Shown here: piece after piece, positions 19,331 to 28,002 of the stretch | Layout: every line of letters starts with the position of its first letter | Numbering within the stretch: the first letter of the stretch is position 1 | NCBI RefSeq assembly: GCF_030908245.1 | Contig: NZ_JAVFJJ010000003.1 | Coordinates: 343,007-407,006 of the forward strand | Source of the DNA: Sinomonas sp. ASV322 | GTDB lineage: Bacteria; Actinomycetota; Actinomycetes; Actinomycetales; Micrococcaceae | DNA length: 64,000 nt | Reading direction: 5' to 3' | Program-made: the position numbers and the translations under genes | The notes under the pieces: generated by a model | Database searches by the model: none | Told to the model about the DNA's origin: nothing | Seen by the model: the letters and a program-made list of their open reading frames with translations, nothing else

Positions 19331-20623
19331 GTGGACGTGTCGATCTTTGCCGAGCTCAGCATGCGTCCCGCGGTCGAACGGGCGACGACGGCGCGCGCCG
19401 CAGGCTGGGATGCGTCGCGGGCCGCGCGGGTCGTCCTCAGCGCGGGCACGCTTTTCGTCCTGCTCGTCGGGGCCAACATCGCGACCCCGCTCTACCCGAT
19501 GCTGTCGGAGCGCCTCGGCTTCGGTCCGCTCGGCGTCTCCGTGGCCTTCGCGAGCTATGTCCTGTGCCTCGTGGCCGTGCTCATCGTCGCGGGCCACTGG
19601 TCGGATCACATCGGCCGACGCGCGGCCCTCGTCGTCGCCGTCGTCCTTGGCCTCGCGGGCGTCGCGGTGTGCGCGGCGGCGGGCTCGCTCGCCGTGCTGT
19701 GCTGCGGAAGGGCGCTGCACGGCGCGGCCGTGGGCTTGGCCACGGGCGCGAGCTCCGCGGCCGTCCGGGAGCTCCTCCCCGGCAGGCCCGCGTGGGCGTC
19801 GCGGGCGACGCTGCTCGCGACGTCGGGCGGCGTGGCGCTGGGCCCCGTCGTGGGCGGCACCTTGGCCGTTGGCCCCGCGTCCCTCATCATCCCGTTCGCC
19901 TCCTACGCCGCGGTGCTCGCGATTCTCCTCGGCCCGCTCGTGCTCGTGCGTGCCCGCCCCGCACTCCGCCCCGCGGTCGACGTATCGCGGGCTCGCCTCC
20001 TGGCGCCGCGCGGCTTCGGCTTCGGCGCGCGAACGGCGCGTGGCCCGTTCTGGCGAGCGGCCGCCGTCGGATTCCTGAGCTTCGCCGTCTTCGGCTTTTT
20101 CCTCTCGCTCGCGCCGGGCTATTTCGCGCGCGCCCTCGGGCTCACGTCTCTTCCCGCGGTCGGGGCCCTTGCGGGACTTGCGCTCGCTGCGGCGGCCGCT
20201 GTGCAGCTCGCGGGGCGGGCGAACGCGGCACGCAAGCACGCGCCGGGGGAGTCGCCGGTCGTCGCGGTCGGCCTCGTTCTCCTCGGCGTCGGGACGCTTG
20301 CCGCAGGCTGGGGCGCCGGGGCGGGCAGCGCCGTCGTCCTCGTCGCGGGGATCGCCGCCGCCGGTGCGGGGCAGGGGATGGCGTTCCGCGAGCTCTTCGA
20401 CGGGCTCGTCGCCGCGATCTCGCCCGAACGGCACGCGCAGGCCGTGAGCGCGCTCTACGTCGTGACGTACCTCGGCAGTGCCGTGCCCGTCATCGGCGTC
20501 GGAGCCCTCGCGGCCGCCATCGGCTTGGCCGCTGCATCGATGGTCTTCACGGGCCTGTGCTGCGTGGCCGCAGTCGCGCTGGCCATCCTGTGCGCCCGCG
20601 GGCGCGGGCTTGCCAGGGGCTGA
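19331..20623 (+). CDS. MFS transporter
   Basis: Encodes 430 aa with about twelve transmembrane helices and the major facilitator motif A (GHWSDHIGRRAALVVAVVLG) between helices 2 and 3. It is a proton-linked transporter of unknown substrate, probably an efflux pump since it sits between two regulators. The GTG at 19331 gives the longest form; ATG at 19361 would remove ten residues. Expression is probably controlled by the divergent Lrp-type regulator. A 14-bp repeat array and another regulator gene follow directly. Confidence 0.88.
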   Translation: MDVSIFAELSMRPAVERATTARAAGWDASRAARVVLSAGTLFVLLVGANIATPLYPMLSERLGFGPLGVSVAFASYVLCLVAVLIVAGHWSDHIGRRAALVVAVVLGLAGVAVCAAAGSLAVLCCGRALHGAAVGLATGASSAAVRELLPGRPAWASRATLLATSGGVALGPVVGGTLAVGPASLIIPFASYAAVLAILLGPLVLVRARPALRPAVDVSRARLLAPRGFGFGARTARGPFWRAAAVGFLSFAVFGFFLSLAPGYFARALGLTSLPAVGALAGLALAAAAAVQLAGRANAARKHAPGESPVVAVGLVLLGVGTLAAGWGAGAGSAVVLVAGIAAAGAGQGMAFRELFDGLVAAISPERHAQAVSALYVVTYLGSAVPVIGVGALAAAIGLAAASMVFTGLCCVAAVALAILCARGRGLARG

Positions 20624-20625
20624 TC

Positions 20626-20708
20626 GCAAAGAGGTCGTTGCAAAGAAACAGTTGCAAAGAATTCATTGCAAAGAAGTCGTTGCAAATAAGTCTTTGCAAT
20701 CGTAGACT
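20626..20708 (+). promoter_or_regulatory. 14-bp tandem repeat array with embedded promoter upstream of a winged-helix regulator
   Basis: Five units starting GCAAA at 20626, 20640, 20654, 20668 and 20682 and a partial sixth at 20696 have the consensus GCAAAGAAGTCGTT. TTGCAA (20681-20686) and TAGACT (20703-20708) are spaced 16 bp and make a promoter whose start point would coincide with the ATG at 20715, so the transcript would be leaderless. The array is markedly richer in A/T than its surroundings and is a plausible multi-site operator. Confidence 0.75.
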
Positions 20709-20714
20709 CGGGGC

Positions 20715-21338
20715 ATGGCCGACAGCCCGAGCCCCCTGCCGCATCGAACCGTCGATATGGCGTCCCTCAAGGCGCTCGCGCATCCGCTAAGGGTCCAGAT
20801 CCTTGAGACGATCTTCCGCTACGGCCCCCAGACGGCCGGAACCCTCGCCGAGCGGCTCGGCGAATCGACCGGTTCGACGAGCTACCACCTGCGGCAGCTC
20901 GCCAAGTACGACTTCGTCCTCGAAGTCGAAGGCCACGGCACGAAGCGCGAACGCTGGTGGGACCGGCCGAAGGGCATGCTCACGGTCGTCACGCGCGAGC
21001 TGGCCCACGACCCCGCGACCCGCGAGGCGGCCCAGCTCGTGCGCCGCGAGTTCGACCGCAGCCGGGCCGCCGCCCTCGACGACTTCATCGATCGGTCCTG
21101 GTCCGATGAGCCAGCTGAATGGTCCGAAGCGGCAACCGTCTCCACGACGAACGTCCGGCTCACGGTCGAGCAGCTCGCGGAGCTGTCCCGCGCCGCCGAG
21201 GAGTTCATCGCTCAGGCCGTCGAGAAGCTCCGGGCCGCGGGCGTCCAGGAAGGCGCCCGGCCCGTCCAGATCCACCTCAACGCCTTCCCCCTCGCCGACG
21301 ATCATCCGACCCCGCGGGCCGAGGCGCCGGAAAACTAG
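20715..21338 (+). CDS. Winged-helix (ArsR-like) transcriptional regulator
   Basis: Encodes 207 aa. A winged helix of the HTH_20/ArsR type covers residues 14-75 (MASLKALAHPLRVQILETIF; AERLGESTGSTSYHLRQLAKYDFVLEVEG), followed by a helical C-terminal domain (LTVEQLAELSRAAEEFIAQAVEKLRAAG) that may dimerise or bind a ligand. No ArsR metal-binding cysteine box is visible. It follows an MFS gene and a 14-bp repeat array, and its stop (TAG, 21336-21338) overlaps the Shine-Dalgarno of the next small gene, indicating coupled translation. Confidence 0.88.
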   Translation: MADSPSPLPHRTVDMASLKALAHPLRVQILETIFRYGPQTAGTLAERLGESTGSTSYHLRQLAKYDFVLEVEGHGTKRERWWDRPKGMLTVVTRELAHDPATREAAQLVRREFDRSRAAALDDFIDRSWSDEPAEWSEAATVSTTNVRLTVEQLAELSRAAEEFIAQAVEKLRAAGVQEGARPVQIHLNAFPLADDHPTPRAEAPEN

Positions 21339-21349
21339 GAGATCCAGCC

Positions 21350-21532
21350 ATGTCAGCTCATCGGAACTACACAAGCCAGCGTCGCCCCGGCGTCGTGGAC
21401 AGCATCGCGGGCCGCGTCGGCGCGGCGCTCGTCGCCTGGTCGGAGCGACCGCGCACGCCCGACCCGCGCATCGCCCGCCTGGACGAGATCGACTCCGTGC
21501 GCGACAGCGCGCGCGTGTGGATCCGCCTCTGA
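21350..21532 (+). CDS. Small basic protein, unknown (60 aa)
   Basis: An ATG at 21350 with AGGAG (21337-21341) 8 nt upstream opens a 60-codon frame: polar basic N-terminus (SAHRNYTSQRRPG), a possible short amphipathic helix (IAGRVGAALVAWSE), and a charged end (DEIDSVRDSARVWIRL). It is translationally linked to the winged-helix regulator 11 bp upstream. I do not recognise a family. Confidence 0.6.
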   Translation: MSAHRNYTSQRRPGVVDSIAGRVGAALVAWSERPRTPDPRIARLDEIDSVRDSARVWIRL

Positions 21533-21537
21533 GCCTC

Positions 21538-22002
21538 CTACTCGGGGAGCGGGCCGCGGCCCGGAATCTCTTCGAAGACGAGCGTCGTCTCGGTGTGGCC
21601 CACCACGGGATCTGTCGTGAGGTTGTCGAGCAGCCAGTTGCGGAGCTCGTCCGTGCTGCCGACGGCGATGTGCAGGAGATAGTCGATCGCGCCCGACGTG
21701 TGGAAGGTCGACAGCACGCCCGGGAGATGCGGCACGCGGGACGTGAAGGCGTCGATCTGATCCCGGTCGTGGGCCCTCAGCCGCACGGAAATGAGCGCCT
21801 GGACGCTGCGCCCGACCGCGTTGAGGTTCACCTTGGCCTCGTAGCCCGTGATGATCCCGCGCTCCGAGAGCGCCCGCGTGCGCATGAGCGCCGTCGACGG
21901 CGCGATCCCCACGAGCTCCGCGAGCTGCTTGTTGGTGATCCGGGCGTCGTCGACGAGTGCGCCGAGGATCTTGCGGTCGATGTCGTCGAGTGGTTCGGCC
22001 AT
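21538..22002 (-). CDS. Lrp/AsnC family transcriptional regulator
   Basis: Encodes 154 aa: the HTH (DDIDRKILGALVDDARITNKQLAELVGIAPSTALMRTRALSE) is followed by a RAM domain with VQALISVRLRAHDRDQIDAF and a dimer-core segment (VVGHTETTLVFEEI). The ATG at 22002 is in a GTG-GCC-ATG context; the GTG at 22008 is an alternative with GGAGGGAG 7 nt upstream. It ends 6 bp from the convergent small gene and lies just downstream of a minus-strand MFS gene, with which it may be co-transcribed. Confidence 0.88.
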   Translation of the reverse strand: MAEPLDDIDRKILGALVDDARITNKQLAELVGIAPSTALMRTRALSERGIITGYEAKVNLNAVGRSVQALISVRLRAHDRDQIDAFTSRVPHLPGVLSTFHTSGAIDYLLHIAVGSTDELRNWLLDNLTTDPVVGHTETTLVFEEIPGRGPLPE

Positions 22003-22048
22003 GGCCACGAGCGGGCTCCCTCCTTCGCCTGACGGCAGCCAAACCATC

Positions 22049-23422
22049 CTATCGGTCGCGCGCGGCGCCTTCAGGCGCTGTGACGAGTCCGCGTCGCTGC
22101 GAGGCCAGGGCCGCGGGGTGGGCGACGGCGGCGACCGCCGCAGTGCCGAGCGCCACCGCACCCGTTCCCACCGCGAGCCACGACCAGCCGAACGATTGGA
22201 AGACGAGGCCGCCGAGCCAGCCGACGAGGCTCGAGCCAGCGTAGTAGGCGAGGTTGTAGAGCGCCGCGGCCTGGGCGCGTCCCGCCGTCGCAAGCGTCCC
22301 GATCCAGCCCGATCCGAGCCCGTGGGCGCCGAAGAAGCCGGCCGTGAGCAGGAGGAGTCCGGCGAGGATGCTCGGGAGCCAGTCGGGGATCGTGAGGAGG
22401 ACTCCCGCGGCCATGAGCGCGATGCTCGCGATGATGACCGCTCTGCGGCCGAAGCGCCCGCTGAGGCGCGCGGCGTATCCCGAGGAGAAAGTGCCCGAGA
22501 GGTACGCGAGGAACAGCAGGCTCGTGAAGGCGGTCGGCAGCGCGAATGGCGGCAGCTCGAGGCGGAACCCCAAGAAGTTGTAGATCGCGACGAATCCGCC
22601 CATGAGGGCGAAGGCCTGGAAATAGAGGGCGCCGAGCCGGCGGTTGAAGAGCGCCGCGAGGCGACCGGCGACGGCGGGCTGGCTGGCGGAGGCCTGGCTG
22701 GCGGCGAGCCGGGCGACGGCGGATTGGCTGGCGGCGGGCTGGCTGGCGGCGGCCTGGCTGGCGGCGGATTGGGCTCGGCGATTCGCCGGGACGAAGCCCC
22801 GCTGGCGAGGGGCGAGGGCGATGAACGCCCCCGCGGCGACTGCGCCGAGGGCGGCGACCGCGAAGATCGCCGCCCGCCATCCCCAGACGTCGGAGATCGG
22901 GCCCGCGACAAGCCGTCCGAGGAGCCCGCCGACCGTGGTGCCCGCGACGTACGTTCCCGCCGCGAGTGCCGTGTGCGCTGTGCTGATCTCCTCGGTCAGA
23001 TACGCGACGGCGAGGGCCGGAACGGCTCCGAGGGCAACGCCCTCGAGGCAGCGGAGCGCCACGAGCAGCCCAATGCCCGGGGCAAACGGCGCGATGAGCC
23101 CCAGGAGGGTTGCTGCCATGACTCCGGCCGTCATAGCAGGGACGCGCCCGACGCGATCGGCGACAAAGGACCATGGGAGGACCGAGCCGGCGAGGCCAAG
23201 CGTCGCGAATGAGACCGTGAGTGCGGCCTGGGCCGCGTCCACGCCGAGATCGGAGGAGAGGCGGGGGAGGAGCGCCTGGGTCGAATACAGCTGTGCGAAC
23301 GTGGCGACGCCTGCGCACGCGAGCGCGGCGAGGAGCCGCCGGTAGCCTCGGCTTCCCTTCGCGTGCCCGCCCCACGGGAGATCGCGGGGCGGCGCGGCAG
23401 GGGCTTCGCGGGAGGCAGTCAC
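22049..23422 (-). CDS. MFS transporter, YnfM/AraJ-like
   Basis: Encodes about 457 aa with twelve predicted helices. Motif A-like sequence ADRVGRVPAMTAGVMAATLLG follows helix 2, and the second half repeats the pattern (SGRFGRRAVIIASIALMAAGVLL). The central loop between helices 6 and 7 contains a long ASQ-type repeat (see the repeat entry). The GTG at 23422 (VTASREAPAAPP) is chosen as start; upstream GTG/ATG codons at 23431 and beyond are possible. It diverges from a LysR-type gene, the classic arrangement for regulator-controlled efflux. Substrate unknown. Confidence 0.85.
   Translation of the reverse strand: MTASREAPAAPPRDLPWGGHAKGSRGYRRLLAALACAGVATFAQLYSTQALLPRLSSDLGVDAAQAALTVSFATLGLAGSVLPWSFVADRVGRVPAMTAGVMAATLLGLIAPFAPGIGLLVALRCLEGVALGAVPALAVAYLTEEISTAHTALAAGTYVAGTTVGGLLGRLVAGPISDVWGWRAAIFAVAALGAVAAGAFIALAPRQRGFVPANRRAQSAASQAAASQPAASQSAVARLAASQASASQPAVAGRLAALFNRRLGALYFQAFALMGGFVAIYNFLGFRLELPPFALPTAFTSLLFLAYLSGTFSSGYAARLSGRFGRRAVIIASIALMAAGVLLTIPDWLPSILAGLLLLTAGFFGAHGLGSGWIGTLATAGRAQAAALYNLAYYAGSSLVGWLGGLVFQSFGWSWLAVGTGAVALGTAAVAAVAHPAALASQRRGLVTAPEGAARDR
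22674..22772. repeat. Low-complexity tandem repeat inside the MFS gene (GGCTGGCGGCG units)
   Basis: About six imperfect 12-18-bp units containing CTGGCTGGCGGC encode the run of ASQAA/ASQPA/ASQSA peptides in the cytoplasmic loop between helices 6 and 7. All unit lengths keep the frame. Confidence 0.8.
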
Positions 23423-23479
23423 GATATCCACCGTAAGAGCCGCCAATCTATGCGTCCAATACATTATCATTCGGAACAT

Positions 23480-24448
23480 ATGGCGAAAACGCATGAAATC
23501 CAGCCGCTGCACGGCGAGCTCGGCCAGCTCCTTCCGCTCCTTCCGGTACTCGACGCGGTCGGCCAGACCCGCCACGTGACGGCGGCCGCCGAGCTGCTTG
23601 GCGTGCCCCAGCCCACCGTGAGCAGGGCGCTGGCCCGAGCCGCCGCCGTCGTCGGCACCGAACTCGTGCGGAGGGAAGGCCGCGGCATCCGCCTGACTCC
23701 CGCCGCGGAACAGCTTCTGCCGTCGGTGCGCGCGGCCCTCGAGAGCCTTCAGGGGGCCATCGATCTCCTGCACGAGCGGCGGCAGGAGGCACGCGGCGTC
23801 GTCCGCCTGAGCTTTCAGATGACGTTCGGCGAGGCCGCCGTGCCCGCGCTCATTCGGAGCTTCCGCGCCCGGCATCCCAACGTGCGCTTCGAGCTCATCC
23901 AAGGCTCGCGCGAGCGCTGCCTCGACGTGCTGGCCGCGGGCGACGTCGACCTCAGCGTCGTCTCGCCCGTGCCCCGGCCCGGGCGCCAGCTCGATTCGCG
24001 GACGCTGTGCGTCCAGCCCCTCCGCCTCGCGGTTCCGGCCGCGCATCGGCTTGCGGAGCGGGGCTCGGTGCGCTTTGCCGAGGCCGCGGGGGAGCCGTTC
24101 GTCGTGCTCGAACGCGGCTACGGGATGCGCAGCATCGGGGACCGGCTGTTCCGGGAGGCAGGGGTGCGGCCCGAAGTCGCGTTCGAGGGGCAGGACTCGC
24201 GCACGCTGCTCGGGCTCGTGAGCGCGGGCCTCGGCGTCGCCCTGGTGCCGCCGTCGCGTGCACGGCTTTCCGCGGTACACACGCGCGAACTCGGCTGGGC
24301 CGAGCTTGAGCTCGAGGACGACGATGCCGTGCGGGAGATCGGCCTCGTGTGGCCGAAGATCGTGGGCGAGCCGCTCCCCGTGAGGCTCTTCCGAGAGCAC
24401 GTGCTCGCCGAGCCGCCCGAGGCGCTGCTCGACGCGTTCGGCATCTGA
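23480..24448 (+). CDS. LysR family transcriptional regulator
   Basis: Encodes 322 aa: an N-terminal winged HTH (LPVLDAVGQTRHVTAAAELLGVPQPTVSRALARAAAVVG) and a periplasmic-binding-protein-like effector domain (VVRLSFQMTFGEAAVPALIRSFRARHPNVRFELIQGS; SAGLGVALVPPSR). The ATG at 23480 is the natural start; longer forms from 23363 run into the divergent transporter. The 57-bp gap to the MFS gene is AT-rich and must hold both promoters and the LysR sites, so autoregulation and control of the transporter are likely. Confidence 0.92.
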   Translation: MAKTHEIQPLHGELGQLLPLLPVLDAVGQTRHVTAAAELLGVPQPTVSRALARAAAVVGTELVRREGRGIRLTPAAEQLLPSVRAALESLQGAIDLLHERRQEARGVVRLSFQMTFGEAAVPALIRSFRARHPNVRFELIQGSRERCLDVLAAGDVDLSVVSPVPRPGRQLDSRTLCVQPLRLAVPAAHRLAERGSVRFAEAAGEPFVVLERGYGMRSIGDRLFREAGVRPEVAFEGQDSRTLLGLVSAGLGVALVPPSRARLSAVHTRELGWAELELEDDDAVREIGLVWPKIVGEPLPVRLFREHVLAEPPEALLDAFGI

Positions 24449-24476
24449 GGGAGCCCCGGTTCAGTACCCTTGGCGG

Positions 24477-25376
24477 GTGAGCACACTGAGCGGCGACAGC
24501 ATCATGATCGGCCTCGACATCGGGGGCACGAAGACGCGCGGCATCAAAGTCGTCGACGGCGCGGTCGTCGACGACCGGGAGGCCGGGAGCGCGAACGTCC
24601 AGAACGTGACGCGCGAGGCGGCCACGGCCAACCTCGCCGAGCTGTTCGCGGTCCTGGACGGCACGGACGCGGCGACGGTCTACGTGGGCTCGGGCGGCAT
24701 CGACACCGACGCGGATGCCGAGGCCCTCGCGGAGCTCATCCGCCCGCACGCCCCGAAGGCCACGATCACCGTCGTGCACGATTCGCGGCTCCTCCTCGCC
24801 GCGGGACACGCGCGCACCGGCGTCGCAGTCATCGCGGGCACCGGCACGGCGGCGTGGGGAACGAACGACGACGGCGAAGAGGCCCGCGCGGGCGGGTGGG
24901 GCTACCTTCTGGGCGACGAGGGCAGCGGCTACTGGCTCGCGCGCGAGGCCGTGCGCTACAGCCTCCACCGCATGAATCTCGGGCTCGAGCCCGATGCGCT
25001 CACGGAGGCCCTCCTCGCCGCCGTCGGGCTCGAGGGCCCCGGCGAGCTCATCGCGCATTTCCATTCCGCGTCCACGGGCCGCCGATACTGGGCGCAGCAG
25101 GCGCGCGTCGTCGTCGAGGCCGCCGATGCGGGTCACGCGGGGGCACGCTTCATGATCGATCAGGCCTCGCACGACCTCGCCCGCATGGCCGCCCAGGTGG
25201 CGCGGCAGCTCGGGATCGACGGCCCAGTGATCTTGGGGAGCGGCCTCGGGATGAACGTCCGCAGACTTCAGGACGGCTTCCGTGCCGCGCTCGCCGAGCA
25301 GGGCATCGAGGACGTTCGGATCCTCGACCGCGATCCCGTCTTCGGGACGATCGATCTCGCGTCGCGACCGTCCTGA
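24477..25376 (+). CDS. BadF/BadG/BcrA/BcrD-type ATPase, N-acetylglucosamine kinase-like
   Basis: Encodes 299 aa of the ASKHA fold: phosphate-1 loop IGLDIGGTKTRGIKV, the GSGGID segment, phosphate-2 region VIAGTGTAAWGTN, then GGWGYLLGDEGSGYWLAREAVR, typical of N-acetylglucosamine/glucosamine kinases, and the adenosine loop VILGSGLGMN. The likely reaction is ATP-dependent phosphorylation of an amino sugar, but the substrate is inferred only from these motifs. The GTG at 24477 has TACCCT at 24465-24470 six nt upstream (leaderless). It lies between a LysR gene and an osmoprotectant ABC operon without obvious partners. Confidence 0.82.
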   Translation: MSTLSGDSIMIGLDIGGTKTRGIKVVDGAVVDDREAGSANVQNVTREAATANLAELFAVLDGTDAATVYVGSGGIDTDADAEALAELIRPHAPKATITVVHDSRLLLAAGHARTGVAVIAGTGTAAWGTNDDGEEARAGGWGYLLGDEGSGYWLAREAVRYSLHRMNLGLEPDALTEALLAAVGLEGPGELIAHFHSASTGRRYWAQQARVVVEAADAGHAGARFMIDQASHDLARMAAQVARQLGIDGPVILGSGLGMNVRRLQDGFRAALAEQGIEDVRILDRDPVFGTIDLASRPS

Positions 25377-25380
25377 CAAT

Positions 25381-25415
25381 CCTGAGGACACGCCCTGTCC
25401 TCGACGTTCTCAGGA
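25381..25415. promoter_or_regulatory. Nested inverted repeats upstream of the osmoprotectant ABC operon
   Basis: GAGGACA (25384-25390) and TGTCCTC (25396-25402) form a perfect 7-bp palindrome with a 5-bp centre, and CCTGAG (25381-25386) recurs inverted as CTCAGG (25410-25415). It could be an operator or the terminator of the kinase gene; there is no T-run. Confidence 0.45.
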
Positions 25416-25466
25416 CGTAAGGGGCGGCCGGTTCCCGCGCGGGGGTTCGCTGGTAGGCTCGGCAGA

Positions 25467-26621
25467 GTGACCGGGGCCATGATCGAGTTCCGCGAGGTGA
25501 GCAAGGTCTACGGCGGGGCGACCGCTGTGGACCGATTGAGCCTGAGCGTGCCACGAGGCCAGATCACTGTCTTCGTCGGGCCGTCGGGCTGCGGGAAGAC
25601 CACGTCCCTCCGCATGGTCAATCGGATGGTCGAGCCGACCTCGGGGACGATCACGGTGGACGGCAGAGACGTCTCCTCGCTTCCGGCCGCGACGCTGCGC
25701 CGGTCGATGGGCTACGTCATGCAGGCCGCGGGCCTCATGCCGCACCGGACGGTTGTGGACAACATCGCCACGGTCCCACGCCTGAACGGCGTTCCGCGGG
25801 GCGCGGCGAAGTCTCGCGCGCGCGAGCTGCTCGACGTCGTCGGCCTTCCTCAGACGCTCGCGGGCCGGTACCCGGCCCAGCTTTCGGGCGGCCAGCAGCA
25901 GCGCGTGGGCGTCGCGCGGGCGCTCGCGGCGGACCCGCCGGTCCTGCTCATGGACGAGCCGTTCAGCGCCGTGGATCCGGTCGTGCGCCACGAGCTCCAG
26001 CAGGAGCTCCTGCGCCTTCAGCGCGACCTCGGCAAGACGATCGTGTTCGTCACGCATGACATCGACGAGGCGGTCCTGCTCGGCGACCGGATCGCGGTCT
26101 TCGCGGTGGGTGGCCGGCTCGCGCAGGTCGCCGGGCCGGAGGAGCTCCTCCGAGCCCCCGCCGACGATTTCGTCTCCGGATTCGTCGGGCGCGACCGCGG
26201 GTTCCGGCATCTGGGCTTCTTCGACGACGCGGGGCTCGCGGTCGACGGCGCCGCGAGCGTTCGCCGCTCCGAGCTCGCCTCCGCGCGGCCGTCGGCATGG
26301 GCGGTCGTGGTGGACGACGCCGGCCGGCCTGCCGGGTGGGTTTCACCGGAATCCCCCGGGGTGCTCGTGAGCGGCGGATCGCTGCACCACGCAGGGTCAA
26401 CGCTGCGGACGGCGCTCGATGCGGCCCTCTCGTCGCCGTCGGGCCGCGGCGTCGTGGTGGACGACGGCGGGCGCTACGTCGGCACGGTCGGCGCCTCTGC
26501 GGTCATCGCCCAGGCGGACCGGCGGCGCACCGACGCGCAGCGCGAGCGGGCCCGGAACGGCGAGGCATCCGGTGCGGTCGCGCCCGGCCGTGGGGTTGGC
26601 GTGCGGGTCGAGGAAGGCTGA
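25467..26621 (+). CDS. opuCA: Glycine betaine/osmoprotectant ABC transporter ATP-binding protein
   Basis: Encodes 384 aa. The ATPase domain has Walker [11 protein letters not shown], signature [14 protein letters not shown] and Walker [13 protein letters not shown], with the long Q-loop region of the ProV/OpuCA group ([16 protein letters not shown]). After about residue 240 a CBS-like regulatory region is recognisable but divergent ([38 protein letters not shown]). It drives uptake of compatible solutes together with the three genes downstream. The GTG at 25467 has TAGGCT (25454-25459) 7 nt upstream and no Shine-Dalgarno; ATG at 25476 is the alternative. Confidence 0.9.
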   Translation: MTGAMIEFREVSKVYGGATAVDRLSLSVPRGQITVFVGPSGCGKTTSLRMVNRMVEPTSGTITVDGRDVSSLPAATLRRSMGYVMQAAGLMPHRTVVDNIATVPRLNGVPRGAAKSRARELLDVVGLPQTLAGRYPAQLSGGQQQRVGVARALAADPPVLLMDEPFSAVDPVVRHELQQELLRLQRDLGKTIVFVTHDIDEAVLLGDRIAVFAVGGRLAQVAGPEELLRAPADDFVSGFVGRDRGFRHLGFFDDAGLAVDGAASVRRSELASARPSAWAVVVDDAGRPAGWVSPESPGVLVSGGSLHHAGSTLRTALDAALSSPSGRGVVVDDGGRYVGTVGASAVIAQADRRRTDAQRERARNGEASGAVAPGRGVGVRVEEG

Positions 26622-26623
26622 GC

Positions 26624-27292
26624 ATGGAGTGGGCCGCCGCGAACTTCGGCAGGATCCTTTCGCTCGCGGGTCAGCATCTCGTCCTGGCGGTGGTCCCGCT
26701 CGTGCTCGGGCTCGTCATCAGCCTTCCGCTCGCCCAGCTCGTGCGACGGCGCCGCGCGTGGCGGACGGCGCTGCTGACCGTGAGCTCGGTGCTCTACACG
26801 GTCCCGTCGCTCGCGCTGTTCATCATCCTGCCGGTCGTCCTCGGCACGAGGATCCTCGATCCGGCCAACGTCATCGTCGCGCTCACCGTCTACGCGGTCG
26901 CGCTGCTCGTGCGGTCGGCGCTCGACGCGCTCGAGTCGGTCGACGGCGAGCTGAGCCTCGCCGCTACGGCCCTCGGACACACTCCGGTCACGCGGTACTT
27001 CAGCGTCGACCTTCCGCTCTCGCTGCCCGTTCTGATCGCGGGCCTGCGCGCCATTTCGGTCAGCAACGTCTCGCTCGTGAGCGTTGCCGCGCTCGTGGGC
27101 ATGCCCAACCTCGGGATCCTGTTCACCGAGGGGCTCCAGCGGGACTTCGTGACCGAGATCGTCGTGGGCCTCGTCGCGATCCTCGTCCTCGCGCTCCTCC
27201 TCGATGTCGTCCTCGTGGTCGTCGGACGCCTCCTCTCGCCGTGGGCGCGGCTCGGAGCGGGGGGCCAGCGGGCGGGGGCTGCGCGCTCATGA
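26624..27292 (+). CDS. Osmoprotectant ABC transporter permease (first)
   Basis: Encodes 222 aa with about five to six transmembrane helices and the binding-protein-dependent permease motif (ELSLAATALGHTPVTRYFSVDLPLSLPVLIAGLRA). ATG at 26624 follows AGGAAGG, 2 bp after the ATPase stop. Its last bases overlap the next permease (ATGA). Together with it and the binding protein it forms an OpuC-type importer. Confidence 0.9.
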   Translation: MEWAAANFGRILSLAGQHLVLAVVPLVLGLVISLPLAQLVRRRRAWRTALLTVSSVLYTVPSLALFIILPVVLGTRILDPANVIVALTVYAVALLVRSALDALESVDGELSLAATALGHTPVTRYFSVDLPLSLPVLIAGLRAISVSNVSLVSVAALVGMPNLGILFTEGLQRDFVTEIVVGLVAILVLALLLDVVLVVVGRLLSPWARLGAGGQRAGAARS

Positions 27293-28002
27293 GCCTCGTC
27301 GAGCTCACCTGGGCGTGGCTCACCGATCCCGTCCAATGGTCCGGCTACGCGGGAATCCCGGCGCGGCTCGGCGAGCACGTCTTCTACACGGTCCTCACCG
27401 TCGCGATCGCGTGCGTGATCGCCCTGCCGATCGGCGCGTACGTGGGTCACACGGGGCGGGGACGTGTCGTCGTCGTCGCCCTCGCCGGAGCGTTGCGCGC
27501 GGTGCCCACGCTCGGGCTCCTCGTGCTCTTCGTGCTCCTCGCCGGCATCGGCCTCATGCCGCCGATCTGGGCCCTCGTCATCCTGACCGTCCCGCCGATC
27601 CTCGCCGGGACGTATGCAGGCATCGCCGCGGTGGACCCCGTGGTCGTCGATGCGGCGCGCGCCCAGGGGATGCGCGAGTACCAGGTGCTCCTATTCGTCG
27701 AACTCCCCAACGCGGTCCCCGTCATCTTCGGCGGCGTCCGGGCCGGTGTCCTCCAGGTCATCGCGACCGCGACCGTCGTCGCCTACACGAACCTCGGCGG
27801 GCTCGGCCGCTACATCTTCGACGGCCTCGCGCTCTCCGACTACCCTCAGATGCTCGGCGGTTCCGTGCTTGTCGCGGCACTCGCCGTCGTCGTCGACCTC
27901 GTCCTCGGGGCGCTCCTGCGCCGCCTCGGCCCCCGCGCCTCTCGGGAGCTGCCGGCTCCCGAGCCACTCGCCAAGGAAATCGTCACGGAAGGAACGCCAT
28001 GA
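27289..28002 (+). CDS. Osmoprotectant ABC transporter permease (second)
   Basis: Encodes 237 aa with about six helices and the permease EAA-like loop (VVVDAARAQGMREYQVLLFVELPNAVPVIFGGVRAG). The ATG overlaps the preceding stop (ATGA), and its own stop overlaps the binding-protein start in the same way, so the three genes are translationally coupled. Paired with the shorter permease upstream as in OpuCB/OpuCD. Confidence 0.9.
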   Translation: MSLVELTWAWLTDPVQWSGYAGIPARLGEHVFYTVLTVAIACVIALPIGAYVGHTGRGRVVVVALAGALRAVPTLGLLVLFVLLAGIGLMPPIWALVILTVPPILAGTYAGIAAVDPVVVDAARAQGMREYQVLLFVELPNAVPVIFGGVRAGVLQVIATATVVAYTNLGGLGRYIFDGLALSDYPQMLGGSVLVAALAVVVDLVLGALLRRLGPRASRELPAPEPLAKEIVTEGTP

